Origin: Fen-1254 sp963769605
GTDB lineage: Bacteria; Bacteroidota; Ignavibacteria; UBA10030
Direction of reading: 5' to 3'
DNA length: 64,000 bases
NCBI GenBank assembly: GCA_963769605.1
Contig: CAVYML010000003.1
Coordinates: 434,001 to 498,000 of the forward strand
Within the stretch, counting starts at the first letter, position 1. Each line of letters starts with the position of its first letter. Below are positions 1-8,990 of the stretch, one piece after another. Under the pieces are notes generated by a model. The model worked only from the letters and a program-made list of their open reading frames with translations. It had not been told where the DNA came from and did not search any database. A program made the translations under genes and the position numbers.

Positions 1-1097
1 ATATTCATAAATCGACCAAGGCATATATCGATGTTCAGGCAGAGTATGTGGATATTCCAAAGCTCGATATTCCACTACAGAGAATTTCCTCTAAATCACT
101 TCTAAATGATGGCGACGTTGTATTCGTCGATGCGTCTGAGGATGATGAAGGAGCAAGTAGACACATTGTGGTGATTAATAAAGAAGACATACCTTACATC
201 TCCGGTTTACATACGATCGTTGTAAAAAGCAAAGGCGAAAACATAAATAAGGGATACAGGCGATATTGTTTTCAAACACGTGATATCAAGCGACAGTTCT
301 ATTTCTATGCTGTAGGGACAAAGGTAACCGGAATTAGCAAGAGTAATATTGTGAAAATTTTTCTTCCTTTGCCTTCTCCTTCCGAGCAGCGTGCCATCGC
401 CGCAGCCCTGAGCGATGTCGATGCACTCATCAACTCATTAGATCGCCTCATCGCCAAAAAGCGAGACCTCAAGCATGTCGCCATGCAGGAGTTGCTCACC
501 GGCAAGCGACGTCAGCCGGGGTTTGGTGGAGAGTGGGAAATAAAAACATTAAATGATATTACAAATTGTCTGGACAACTTTCGTGTTCCCCTAAATGATA
601 CTCAAAGGTCTCAAATGCGTGGTGATTACCCTTACTGTGGTGCAAACGGCGTTCTTGACTATGTTAACGATTATGTTATTGATGACGATTTCATTCTCAT
701 AGCGGAGGATGGGGGATATTTCGATGAGTATGAATATCGCCCGATCGCTTATCGTATGATTGGTAAGTGTTGGGTAAATAACCACGCCCATATTTTGAAG
801 ACAAAAGAAGGGTTCGACCAAGGTTTCGTCTTCTATTCGTTAGTTCATAAAAATATTCTGAGATTCCTAGCAAGTGGAACAAGGGCAAAGCTGAATAAAT
901 ATGAAATGTTTAAGATCGAGATCGATATTCCATTGGATGCGAAAGAACAAACCGCCATTGCCACTGTTCTTTCCGACATGGACGCCGAGATCACGGCTCT
1001 CGAACAGAGGCGCAATAAAACAATTGCCCTCAAACAAGGTATAATGCAAGAACTACTCACAGGCAGGATTAGGCTGATGAAAGGCAATCCGGCATGA
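1..1097 (+). CDS. hsdS: Type I restriction specificity subunit HsdS, 5' end outside window
   Basis: DNA-recognition subunit of a type I restriction-modification enzyme. The frame is open from base 3, and the residues before the first possible start (GTG at 48) continue the domain, so the true start lies upstream. About 365 residues are visible. Two target-recognition domains are each followed by a conserved helical spacer: the first ends near base 510 (PLPSPSEQRAIAAALSDVDA, then LLTGKRR), the second near base 1080 (DIPLDAKEQTAIATVLSDMD, then LLTGRIR). That repeated layout is diagnostic of HsdS. The stop overlaps the next gene by four bases (ATGA). hsdM is presumably just upstream, outside the window. 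Family assignment is firm; the recognised DNA site cannot be read from sequence. Confidence 0.95.
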   Translation, partial: IHKSTKAYIDVQAEYVDIPKLDIPLQRISSKSLLNDGDVVFVDASEDDEGASRHIVVINKEDIPYISGLHTIVVKSKGENINKGYRRYCFQTRDIKRQFYFYAVGTKVTGISKSNIVKIFLPLPSPSEQRAIAAALSDVDALINSLDRLIAKKRDLKHVAMQELLTGKRRQPGFGGEWEIKTLNDITNCLDNFRVPLNDTQRSQMRGDYPYCGANGVLDYVNDYVIDDDFILIAEDGGYFDEYEYRPIAYRMIGKCWVNNHAHILKTKEGFDQGFVFYSLVHKNILRFLASGTRAKLNKYEMFKIEIDIPLDAKEQTAIATVLSDMDAEITALEQRRNKTIALKQGIMQELLTGRIRLMKGNPA

Positions 1098-1861
1098 GCG
1101 AACAGGAGCACAAACGCTTGCGCCCCAGCGGAGGTTATCGCAAACTTCGCTCTTTCCAGACAGCTACGATCATTTACGACGGCACAGTTGCGTTCTGCGA
1201 ACGTTTTGTAAACAAACGTTCCCGCACCGTTGACCAGATGGTGCAGGCGGCGCGCAGCGGGCGGCAGAACATTGCAGAAGGCAGCCGGGCTTCCGCTACA
1301 TCCAGCCAAACCGAATTGCGCTTGGTCAACGTAGCTCGCGCAAGTCTTGACGAATTATTACTCGACTATGAGGATTTTCTGCGTCAACGAGGACTGCGGC
1401 AGTGGATTAAAGACGACCCGGAGGCGCGCGAAGTTCGTGAAGTCGGAAAGCAAATGCCGGCGGATCAGTCGAATCCGACTGGCGAGAACCTGTACACGCG
1501 CTGGCTGAATCATGATAATTCCATGGTAGTCGCCAATGCGCTCATCTGCTTGATCCATCAAACAAATTACTTGCTTGACCAGCAGATCGGTGCGCTCGAA
1601 CGCGAGTTCATTGAAGAAGGCGGTTACAGCGAACGCCTTGCTGCAGCACGGATCCAGAAGCGGAGCGAGCAGCCCGAAAGTAAAAGCCCAACCTGTCCGG
1701 TCTGCGGCAAGCCGATGGTTTTGCGCACTGCCCGGCAGGGGCAAAATGCCGGGTCCCAGTTCTGGGGTTGCTCCGGCTATCCGCAATGCAAAAGCACAAG
1801 AACATTAGATCATTCAGATAAATCTGACCGATCAGTCGGATCCGACCGAGGTAAAACATGA
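1094..1861 (+). CDS. Four-helix-bundle protein with C-terminal topoisomerase-type zinc ribbon
   Basis: A 255-residue protein between hsdS and hsdR, overlapping both neighbours by four bases, so it is part of the restriction operon. Residues about 15-110 look like the small four-helix-bundle family (TIGR02436-like), with the typical stretch VQAARSGRQNIAEGSRAS followed by a helical segment. A 'suffix' helical region follows. The C-terminus (about 198-235) holds a four-cysteine zinc ribbon, CPVCGKPM then CSGYPQC, of the kind at the end of topoisomerase I. Function is unknown; the zinc ribbon suggests nucleic-acid binding and the position suggests an accessory role in restriction. Domain recognition is fairly sure, role is inference. 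Confidence 0.85.
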   Translation: MSEQEHKRLRPSGGYRKLRSFQTATIIYDGTVAFCERFVNKRSRTVDQMVQAARSGRQNIAEGSRASATSSQTELRLVNVARASLDELLLDYEDFLRQRGLRQWIKDDPEAREVREVGKQMPADQSNPTGENLYTRWLNHDNSMVVANALICLIHQTNYLLDQQIGALEREFIEEGGYSERLAAARIQKRSEQPESKSPTCPVCGKPMVLRTARQGQNAGSQFWGCSGYPQCKSTRTLDHSDKSDRSVGSDRGKT

Positions 1862-4800
1862 GCGCCGTAGGCCAGCGAGAACGCAAAACGCAAAATAAGC
1901 TCATTAAATTCTTTACCACAACGCTGAAATATGATTATCTCGGCGATTGGCACGACGGTTCCGACAACCGAAATATCGAAGAGGCGCTTCTTCGAGCTTT
2001 TCTAAACGAAAAGCAGAAATATACCGAAGACCAAATAAACAAAGCTCTCTACGAGTTCAACAAGACTGCCGGAGACCAAAGCCGCAGCCTCTACGATATC
2101 AACAAAGATGTTTATGCTTTACTCCGCTACGGCATAAAAGTAAAGATGGATGCAGGCGAGAATACCGAAACCTTCTGGTTCATCGATTGGAAACATCCCG
2201 AACGAAATCACTTTGGCATCGCGGAAGAGGTCACGATCCTTGGCGAGAACACTAAACGTCCCGATATTGTCCTCTATGTTAACGGCATAGCGCTCGGCGT
2301 ATTGGATCTCAAACGTTCGACGGTTTCAGTCAGCGAAGGTATTCGTCAGAATTTAGACAATCAGAAGAGCATCTTTATCAAGCCGTTCTTGACGACCATG
2401 CAATTCGTCATGGCCGGGAATGATACGCAGGGCCTGCGCTACGGAACCATCGAAACGCCGGAGAAATATTATCTCACATGGAAAGAGCCGGGGGACATGG
2501 AAAATCCGCTGCACCGAAGTCTCGACCAGCTTTGCGAGAAGAACCGCTTTCTTGAAATCATCCATGACTTCATCGTGTTTGATGCCGGTATAAAAAAACT
2601 TTGCAGGCACAATCAATTTTTCGGAGTAAAGGCCGCTCAGGATTTTATTCGCCGCCGTGAAGGCGGAATCATCTGGCATACCCAGGGAAGCGGTAAAAGC
2701 CTTATCATGATCTGGCTTGCAAAGTGGATTCGTGAACATGTCAAAGACGCTCGCGTGCTTGTGATAACCGATCGTACGGAGTTAGACGAGCAGATCGAAG
2801 GGGATTACAACGGCGTCAACGAACAGATTTACCGCACAAAGAGCGGTGCAGATCTTATCGCGAAATTAAATGCCGCAAAACCCTGGCTGCTTTGTTCTCT
2901 CGTTCATAAATTTATCGGGCGTGACGAACCGGATGTCGAGGGGTATGTTAAGGAACTCCGAAAATCTTTGCCTCCGGCATTTTTTCCGAAGGGGAACATC
3001 TTTGTATTCGTCGATGAATGCCATCGGACCCAGACAGGAATTCTCCACGGCGCCATGAAGGAGCTTTTATCGGATGCTCTGTTTGTCGGTTTTACGGGAA
3101 CGCCGCTGCTGAAAAGCGATAAGAAGACAAGTCTTGAAACCTTCGGCCGCTATATCCATACCTACAAGTATGATGAAGCGGTTGCCGATAAGGTTGTACT
3201 TGATCTCCGGTATGAGGCGCGTGATATCGATCAGAGTATCACATCGCAAAAGAAAATCGATCAGTGGTTTGAGCTCAAGACCAAAGGCCTGAATGATGTT
3301 GCTCGTGCGCAATTGAAGAGACGCTGGGGAACGATGCAGACAGTTTTCTCCAGCAAATCCCGCTTAGAAATGATCGTTAACGATGTTTTGCTCGACATGG
3401 AAACGAAAGATCGCCTGAAGAGCGGGCGCGGCAATGCAATGATCGTTTCGGGCAGCATCTATCAGGCGTGCAAGCTATTCGAGCTATTCAGTAAAACGGA
3501 TTTAGCAGGGAAGTGCGCTATTATTACATCGTACAGCCCTTCTATTACTCAGATCAAAGGTGAGGAAACAGGTGAAGGGGAGACGGAAAAACTTGCGAAG
3601 TACCATATCTACCAGAAGATGTTAAGCGATTATTTCTCTTTGTCTCCCGATAAAGCCGTCAACAAAGTCGAACAGTTCGAAAAAGAGATTAAAAAGAAAT
3701 TTATCGACGAACCGGGACAGATGAAACTGCTTATCGTCGTCGATAAGCTGCTCACAGGATTCGATGCTCCGCCTGCTACGTACCTTTATATAGATAAGCA
3801 AATGCAGGATCATGGTTTGTTTCAAGCAATCTGCCGGGTGAACCGGCTCGACGGAGACGATAAAGATTATGGTTACATCATCGATTATAAGGACCTTTTT
3901 AAAAGTCTGGAGGGATCGATCAAAGACTATACATCGGAAGCATTTGACGGCTATGACAAAGAAGATGTTGCAGGACTGCTGAGCAATCGGTTGGAGAAGG
4001 GAAAAGAGCAATTGGAACTGGCGCTTGAAACCGTGAAAGCATTATGCGAACCTGTTCAGATGCCAAAAGACACATCGAAGCACTTGCAATATTTTTGTGC
4101 AAAAGATACTTCCAATAAAGAAGAATTGAAAGAAAATGAAGCTAAGAGATTGACGCTTTATAAAGCCGTCGCATCGCTTCTGCGTGCATACGCCAATCTT
4201 GCGAATGAAATGGAGGAAGCAGGCTATACTTCTATTGAGGCCGGAAAAATAAAGAATGAGATCGAACACTTTGAAAAAGTCCGAAATGAGGTGAAACTTG
4301 CCAGCGGCGACTATATAGACCTGAAGATGTTCGAGCCTGCGATGCGGCATTTGATCGATACATATATCCGCGCCGAAGAAAGCGAAAAAATTTCTGCTTT
4401 TGACGATATGACTCTTGTCCAGCTTATCGTCGAACGCGGTATGGATGCGCTCGACGGACTGCCCAAAAACATTCGCCAAAGCAAAGAAGCGACAGCAGAA
4501 ACTATTGAGAATAATGTCCGCAGGGTCATTATCGACGAGCAACCGGTCAATCCGAAGTACTATGAAAAGATGTCGAAATTGTTAGATGCACTTATTCGGG
4601 AACGCAGGCAGCAGAAAATCGAATACGAGCAATATCTTGCAAAAATTATTGATCTGACAAAGAAGATCAAGAATCCGGCCGGCGGCACGGATTACCCGAC
4701 TTCTCTTAATACAAACGCAAAGCGCGCGCTTACGATAATCTCGAAAAGAATGAACGTCTTGCAAATGCAGTGCATGATGCGGTTGTTTCCAATAAAGAAG

Positions 4801-4922
4801 ATGAATTCCGATCACATCCGATCAAATTAAAAAAAGTGCGTTATGCAATCAGAAAAGTGCTTAAGGATGATCCTTTGACGGATCGTATTCTTGAGATAGT
4901 GAAGAATCAAAACGAATATTGA
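1858..4922 (+). CDS. hsdR: Type I restriction endonuclease subunit HsdR, frameshifted near the 3' end
   Basis: Motor and nuclease subunit of the type I enzyme. In order: an N-terminal PD-(D/E)xK nuclease region (RPDIVLYVNG then LDLKRS, Asp where Glu is commoner), Walker A GSGKS at residues 277-281, the Walker B/DEAD-like box DECH at 386-389, GFTGTP, and a long helical C-terminal domain. The continuous frame stops at 4830, but from 4731 a shifted frame carries the expected C-terminus (YDNLEKNERLANAVHDA, later VRYAIRKVLKDD, ending VKNQNEY) to a stop at 4920-4922. One missing base near 4729-4731 explains this; I see no slippery heptamer. The true product would be about 1,021 residues. Sequencing error and genuine mutation cannot be told apart here. 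The metallopeptidase gene starts two bases after the restored stop. Confidence 0.93.
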
Positions 4923-4923
4923 A

Positions 4924-5640
4924 ATGTCGAAATTGAAAATTGGAAGCCTTACGGTTGAGATTGTCAGGAAGAACATCAAGAATTTACATCTTGCGGTCTA
5001 TCCTCCGAACGGTCGTGTACGAGTGGCCGTACCCTTACGCGTTGATAATGAAGCACTGCGTTTAGCGGTAGCATCCCGCATAGCATGGATACGAAGGCAG
5101 CAGAAAAAATTTTTAACTCAGGATCGTCAATCCCGTCGTGAATTTGTCCAAAGGGAAAGTCACTACTATCTCGGAAGACGTTATTTCCTTAATGTTATCA
5201 TTCAGGATGGCCCTGCAAGGGTTATCGTAAACAGCAAACCGGTCATCGATTTTTATATACCAAGCGATGCAAATCGATTAAGGCGGGAGAGAATTCTTCA
5301 GGAATGGTACCGCAAGGAATTGAAAACTCTCATCCCGCCGCTCATTAAGAAGTGGGAAGATATCATAGGAATACACGTCGATAACTGGGGTGTTAAAAAA
5401 ATGAAAACCAAATGGGGGACATGCAATACAAGAGATCGCCGTATTTGGATAAACCTCGAGTTGGCAAAGAAACCGATCCACTGTGTAGAATATATTATCG
5501 TTCACGAAATGGTTCACTTACTGGAACGAAAGCATAACGAGCGGTTCGTCGATTATATGGATAAGTTTCTGCCCCGGTGGCGAACTTTGAGAGATCAACT
5601 GAACAGATTCCCTTTGCGGCATGAAAATTGGGATTACTGA
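4924..5640 (+). CDS. YgjP-like (DUF45/SprT-type) zinc metallopeptidase, restriction-operon copy
   Basis: 238 residues of the YgjP/DUF45 metallopeptidase family. The zinc site is HEMVH at 194-198 followed by LLERKHNERF, where the later His is the third ligand. The preceding KMKTKWGTCN and the RRIWINLELAKKP block are family hallmarks. No signal peptide, so cytoplasmic. It begins two bases after the frameshift-corrected hsdR stop, so it is probably translationally coupled to it. Such peptidases are often encoded beside type I restriction genes; the substrate is unknown. A close paralogue lies at 10121-10852. Family sure, role open. Confidence 0.92.
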   Translation: MSKLKIGSLTVEIVRKNIKNLHLAVYPPNGRVRVAVPLRVDNEALRLAVASRIAWIRRQQKKFLTQDRQSRREFVQRESHYYLGRRYFLNVIIQDGPARVIVNSKPVIDFYIPSDANRLRRERILQEWYRKELKTLIPPLIKKWEDIIGIHVDNWGVKKMKTKWGTCNTRDRRIWINLELAKKPIHCVEYIIVHEMVHLLERKHNERFVDYMDKFLPRWRTLRDQLNRFPLRHENWDY

Positions 5641-5789
5641 CTCATATTCCGCATAAGCTGTTCAGAATAAAGGAAGATTGCTTTATACGAAAAAGTCCTC
5701 CCAGACACATTGCGAAGGTGGTTCGGATGACGGATTGTATTGCTTAAATTAAAATCCCGCTTCGCGTTTCATTGTTATCCCCTTCACTG

Positions 5790-5818
5790 TTGCCTATAAA
5801 CCAATTGTCAGCTAAATT
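5790..5818 (+). promoter_or_regulatory. Predicted promoter of htpG
   Basis: TTGCCT (5790-5795), 17-base spacer, TAAATT (5813-5818), 40 bases before the htpG ATG. The -10 is preceded by GC as at other promoters in this window. No heat-shock operator (such as CIRCE) was noticed between it and the start. Confidence 0.5.
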
Positions 5819-5858
5819 TAGAGCAGAAGAATATTTCATCATTATCAAAGGATAAACC

Positions 5859-7745
5859 ATGTCGTCATCGGTTGAAAAAAAAGAATTCAAAAGCGAACTC
5901 AAGCAAATCTTGAGTCTTATAACTCATTCGCTGTATTCGCATAAAGAAGTGTTCCTGCGGGAGTTGATCAGCAATGCCAGCGATGCAATTGACAAAATAC
6001 GTTTCAACTCGCTCAACAATGAAACCCTGCTGGAGAACAACAAAGACTGGAAAATTAAAATTATTGCCGATCCGAAGAACAAAACTCTCACTGTTTCCGA
6101 TAACGGCATCGGGATGTCCAAAGATACCATCGTTGAAAACCTCGGGACGATTGCAAAATCGGGAACCAAGGAATTTTTAGAAAAGCTGAAGGATGCCGAC
6201 GCCGCTGCACGTCCGGAATTGATCGGTCAATTCGGCGTCGGTTTCTACTCGTCGTTCATGGTTGCCGATACGGTAAGCGTTGTTTCCCGTACGGCCGGAG
6301 ATCCGTCGCAGGGTGTAAAATGGGTATCCGACGGGCAGGGGGAATATACGATCGAATCGGTTGAAAAAGCCGACCGCGGAACGGATGTGACTCTTCATTT
6401 GAAAGATGAGGAATCGGAATTTTTAGAGGAATGGAAGATTCGTTCTTTAGTCAAGCAGTTCTCCGATTTTATTGAACATCCGGTTGTTATGGATGTGGAA
6501 AAAGAAGTCGATAAAAAGAAAACCGTCGAAGAGGAGACGCTCAATTCCCGGAAAGCGCTCTGGCTCCGCTCTAAAAGCGACGTTACAAAAGAAGAATACG
6601 AACAGTTCTATAAACAAATATCGAACGATTTCAATCCGCCTGCGCGCACGATCCATTATACGGGTGAAGGGAAAATAGAATTCAAAGTGCTGGCTTTTAT
6701 TCCATCGAAGAAACCGTTCGATATGATGTTCGGGGAAATAAAAGTCGGGCCGAAGCTTTATATCCGCCGTGTGCTGATTATGGATCATTGCGAGCAGCTT
6801 CTTCCGTCCTATATGCGGTTCGTGAAAGGCGTAGTGGATTGTTCCGATCTTCCCTTGAATGTTTCGCGCGAAATTCTTCAGCAGAATCCGATGCTGGAAA
6901 AAATCAAGAACAATCTTGTGAAGAGCGTCTTGAAAAACCTGGAAGACATGAAAAAGAACGAGTATGAACAGTACGTTTCGTTCTATAAGGAATTCGGGTC
7001 TTTCCTGAAGGAAGGCGTGTACGGCGATTGGACGAATAAAGAACAGCTTTCCGATCTGCTGCTGTTCGAATCGCTGAAGACGGAAGAGAAGAAGTTCATT
7101 TCCCTTGCACAGTATGTGGAACAAATGCCTTCCGGTCAGAAAGAGATTTATTTTATCACCGGCGAGGATCGGGAAACGGTCGTGCATACGCCGTATCTGG
7201 AATTGTTCAAATCCAAGGAGTGGGATGTGCTGCTCATGACCGATCCGGTGGACGAATATATTCTTCCTTCTCTGATGGAATATAAAGGGAAGAAGCTCGT
7301 TGCCGCGGATAAGAGCGAGATTCCTTCTGACAAAGAAAAGGAGCAGCAGGAAGCACAAAAACAATTTGCGCCGCTTTTCGATGCGATGAAGACAAAATTG
7401 GAAGGCGTAAAAGATATTCGAGTATCGCCCCGTTTGAAAGAAAGCGCATCGTGCCTTGTGAGCGATCAAGATACGATGAGCGCGCATATGGAACGCATGA
7501 TGCAAAAGATGGGACAGATGGATGAATCGAAAAAATCGGATCGCATTCTTGAATTGAATGTAGAACATCCTGTCGTGCAGTCGTTAAAGAAAATTTTCGA
7601 TGCAAACGCCGCCGATACACGCATCGCTATTTATGCAAAATTGCTGTATGACCAGGCGGTTGTAGCGGAGGGTTCGAAGGTGAAAAATCCTTCAGCGTTT
7701 GCAAAGCTGATCAACGACCTTCTCGTACAAAACGCAGGCCAATAA
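5859..7745 (+). CDS. htpG: Hsp90-family molecular chaperone HtpG
   Basis: Cytosolic ATP-dependent chaperone of 628 residues, normal length for bacterial HtpG. The N-terminal GHKL ATPase is complete: ELISNASDAIDKIR (35-48), DNGIGM (81-86) and the lid GQFGVGFYS (123-131). The middle domain carries the conserved LPLNVSREILQQN segment with its catalytic Arg, and the C-terminal dimerisation domain follows. AAGGATAAACC before the ATG supplies the ribosome site. The gene stands alone, with its own predicted promoter upstream and a palindrome-rich repeat region directly downstream. A long open frame on the opposite strand is a codon-bias shadow. Confidence 0.98.
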   Translation: MSSSVEKKEFKSELKQILSLITHSLYSHKEVFLRELISNASDAIDKIRFNSLNNETLLENNKDWKIKIIADPKNKTLTVSDNGIGMSKDTIVENLGTIAKSGTKEFLEKLKDADAAARPELIGQFGVGFYSSFMVADTVSVVSRTAGDPSQGVKWVSDGQGEYTIESVEKADRGTDVTLHLKDEESEFLEEWKIRSLVKQFSDFIEHPVVMDVEKEVDKKKTVEEETLNSRKALWLRSKSDVTKEEYEQFYKQISNDFNPPARTIHYTGEGKIEFKVLAFIPSKKPFDMMFGEIKVGPKLYIRRVLIMDHCEQLLPSYMRFVKGVVDCSDLPLNVSREILQQNPMLEKIKNNLVKSVLKNLEDMKKNEYEQYVSFYKEFGSFLKEGVYGDWTNKEQLSDLLLFESLKTEEKKFISLAQYVEQMPSGQKEIYFITGEDRETVVHTPYLELFKSKEWDVLLMTDPVDEYILPSLMEYKGKKLVAADKSEIPSDKEKEQQEAQKQFAPLFDAMKTKLEGVKDIRVSPRLKESASCLVSDQDTMSAHMERMMQKMGQMDESKKSDRILELNVEHPVVQSLKKIFDANAADTRIAIYAKLLYDQAVVAEGSKVKNPSAFAKLINDLLVQNAGQ

Positions 7746-8063
7746 TCTGAACCCCCTTAGTCCCCCCCTTGGCAAGGGGGGGGCCGCAGGACGTATGATT
7801 TATCGTTGAAGCTCGGGCTCTAAGACCCCCCCCTTAATCCCCCCCTTGGCAAGGGGGGGAAGTCCGCAGGACGGGGGGGTATATTAATGCGGCGTTTTTT
7901 TGACAAGTGTAATAACATACTCCCCTCTATTTTTTAAGGAGTGTTCGCGGGACGTATGGTTTATTGTTGAAGTTCAGGGCCCTAAGCCCCCCCTTAGTCC
8001 CCCCTTTTGCCAAAGGGAGGAAGGTCGAAGACCGGGGGGTTAGATCGGGGGATTTTCCAGGCT
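7746..8063 (+). repeat. C/G-run palindrome element with three palindromes and a duplicated 41-base block
   Basis: The spacer holds three copies of a palindrome made of a C-run, TTAGT or TTAAT, a second C-run, TTGGCAA and a G-run (about 7752-7783, 7825-7859 and 7986-8020). The second and third are closed by an outer G-run (7873-7879 and 8034-8039) that can pair with the first C-run, with another small hairpin in between: GTCCGCAGGAC in one copy, GGTCGAAGACC in the other. That is a three-way junction kept by compensatory changes. A roughly 41-base block (7784-7824 and 7944-7985) is repeated directly. The last copy abuts the DUF559 gene. No gene is seen inside. Confidence 0.8.
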
Positions 8064-8417
8064 ATGACAAGAATCTACAACCGAAAGAAAGATCAACAAA
8101 AGCGCCGCAATCTTCGCAAGAGCATGCCCCAATCGGAGATACTGCTATGGTTGAAACTGAAAAATCATCAAATGCATGGAGAACGGTTTCTCCGGCAATA
8201 TGGAGTCGATCAATATATTCTCGACTTCTATTGTCCAAACCTCAAGCTTGCCGTTGAAGTCGATGGTGATTCGCATTTTCTACCCGGTTCAGAAGAAAAG
8301 GACAAAGCCCGGCAATTACATATTGAAGCTCTTGGAGTTCATTTTTTGCGCTTTACAAATACCGATGTGTATGAAAATATCGATGAAGTCTGTCAGGTTA
8401 TTCTTAATGAGATATAA
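8064..8417 (+). CDS. DUF559 domain protein (Vsr-like PD-(D/E)xK endonuclease fold)
   Basis: A 117-residue protein covering the whole DUF559 domain: SEILLWLKLKN, FLRQYGVDQYILDFYC, then the core EVDGDSH and a C-terminal FLRFTNTDVYEN. The Asp in LDFYC and the E-x-D in EVDGDSH match the predicted metal site of the very-short-patch-repair-like nuclease fold. I chose ATG 8064 because upstream codons from TTG 8007 are simply the translated palindrome repeat. The gene directly follows the C/G-rich palindrome element, and the two may form one unit. Activity in this protein is inferred from motifs only. Confidence 0.9.
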   Translation: MTRIYNRKKDQQKRRNLRKSMPQSEILLWLKLKNHQMHGERFLRQYGVDQYILDFYCPNLKLAVEVDGDSHFLPGSEEKDKARQLHIEALGVHFLRFTNTDVYENIDEVCQVILNEI

Positions 8418-8462
8418 CTAATGGAACGATTGTAAACTGCGTCCATTCTGACGTTGGCAAGT

Positions 8463-8795
8463 ATGACAAAACCTCAAAAAACATTTCGTTCTCTCTCAGA
8501 TTTAGAACAAATTTCGGAACATACAGCGGCGCATATCCCTGAAACAATACTCAAGCACGACGGAAAAGGGAAAAACGTCCGGGTCATGCTGGATACATAT
8601 GGCAGAAAGGGGAAGAGTGTCACACTTGTTACCGGCTTGCAACATAATCCGGCAACGCTGGAAGATATTGCAAGAATCTTAAAACAGCATTGCGGAGCCG
8701 GAGGAACGGTAAAAAACGGGGCGATTGAAATTCAAGGCGACCAGCGAGCACGGATTGCAGAAAAGCTGAAGGAATTGAACTACTCGGTAAAATGA
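8463..8795 (+). CDS. YciH/SUI1 (eIF1-like) translation factor
   Basis: About 110 residues of the bacterial SUI1/YciH family, related to eukaryotic eIF1. The domain fills the C-terminal two thirds: KGKNVRVMLDTYGRKGKSVTL is the basic first strand region, then a helix (LEDIARILKQHCGAGG) and the closing IEIQGDQRARIAEKLKELNY. ATG 8463 is preferred over the TTG at 8454. The role in bacteria is thought to be initiation fidelity and is not fully settled. It lies alone, 45 bases after the DUF559 gene, with no clear own promoter. Confidence 0.9.
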   Translation: MTKPQKTFRSLSDLEQISEHTAAHIPETILKHDGKGKNVRVMLDTYGRKGKSVTLVTGLQHNPATLEDIARILKQHCGAGGTVKNGAIEIQGDQRARIAEKLKELNYSVK

Positions 8796-8886
8796 TACGG
8801 AACATTATAAAGGCTCCCGATGTTGGCATGGTTGGCAAGGCGAGAATGCGGCAGCTTTTATAACAAGACTCCTGCAGGATGTATGC

Positions 8887-8915
8887 TTGAATCTAAAACT
8901 TCTGTCAGCTACATT
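8887..8915 (+). promoter_or_regulatory. Predicted promoter of the Gfo/Idh/MocA gene
   Basis: TTGAAT (8887-8892), 17-base spacer, TACATT (8910-8915) preceded by GC. It lies 75 bases before the ATG at 8991. Confidence 0.5.
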
Positions 8916-8990
8916 TTTGCCGGTAATTTGCTAAATTAAAAGGCATGAATAATCATGAGCAGCCTCTACAAATAATAAAAAGGATATCGT

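Noticed and set aside
4725..4735. Programmed frameshift in hsdR
   Set aside because: No slippery heptamer or downstream structure seen; a plain 1-base deletion explains it.
6447..7568. 373-codon open frame antisense to htpG
   Set aside because: Lies fully inside htpG on the other strand, Arg/Phe/His-rich, no family likeness; a codon-bias shadow.
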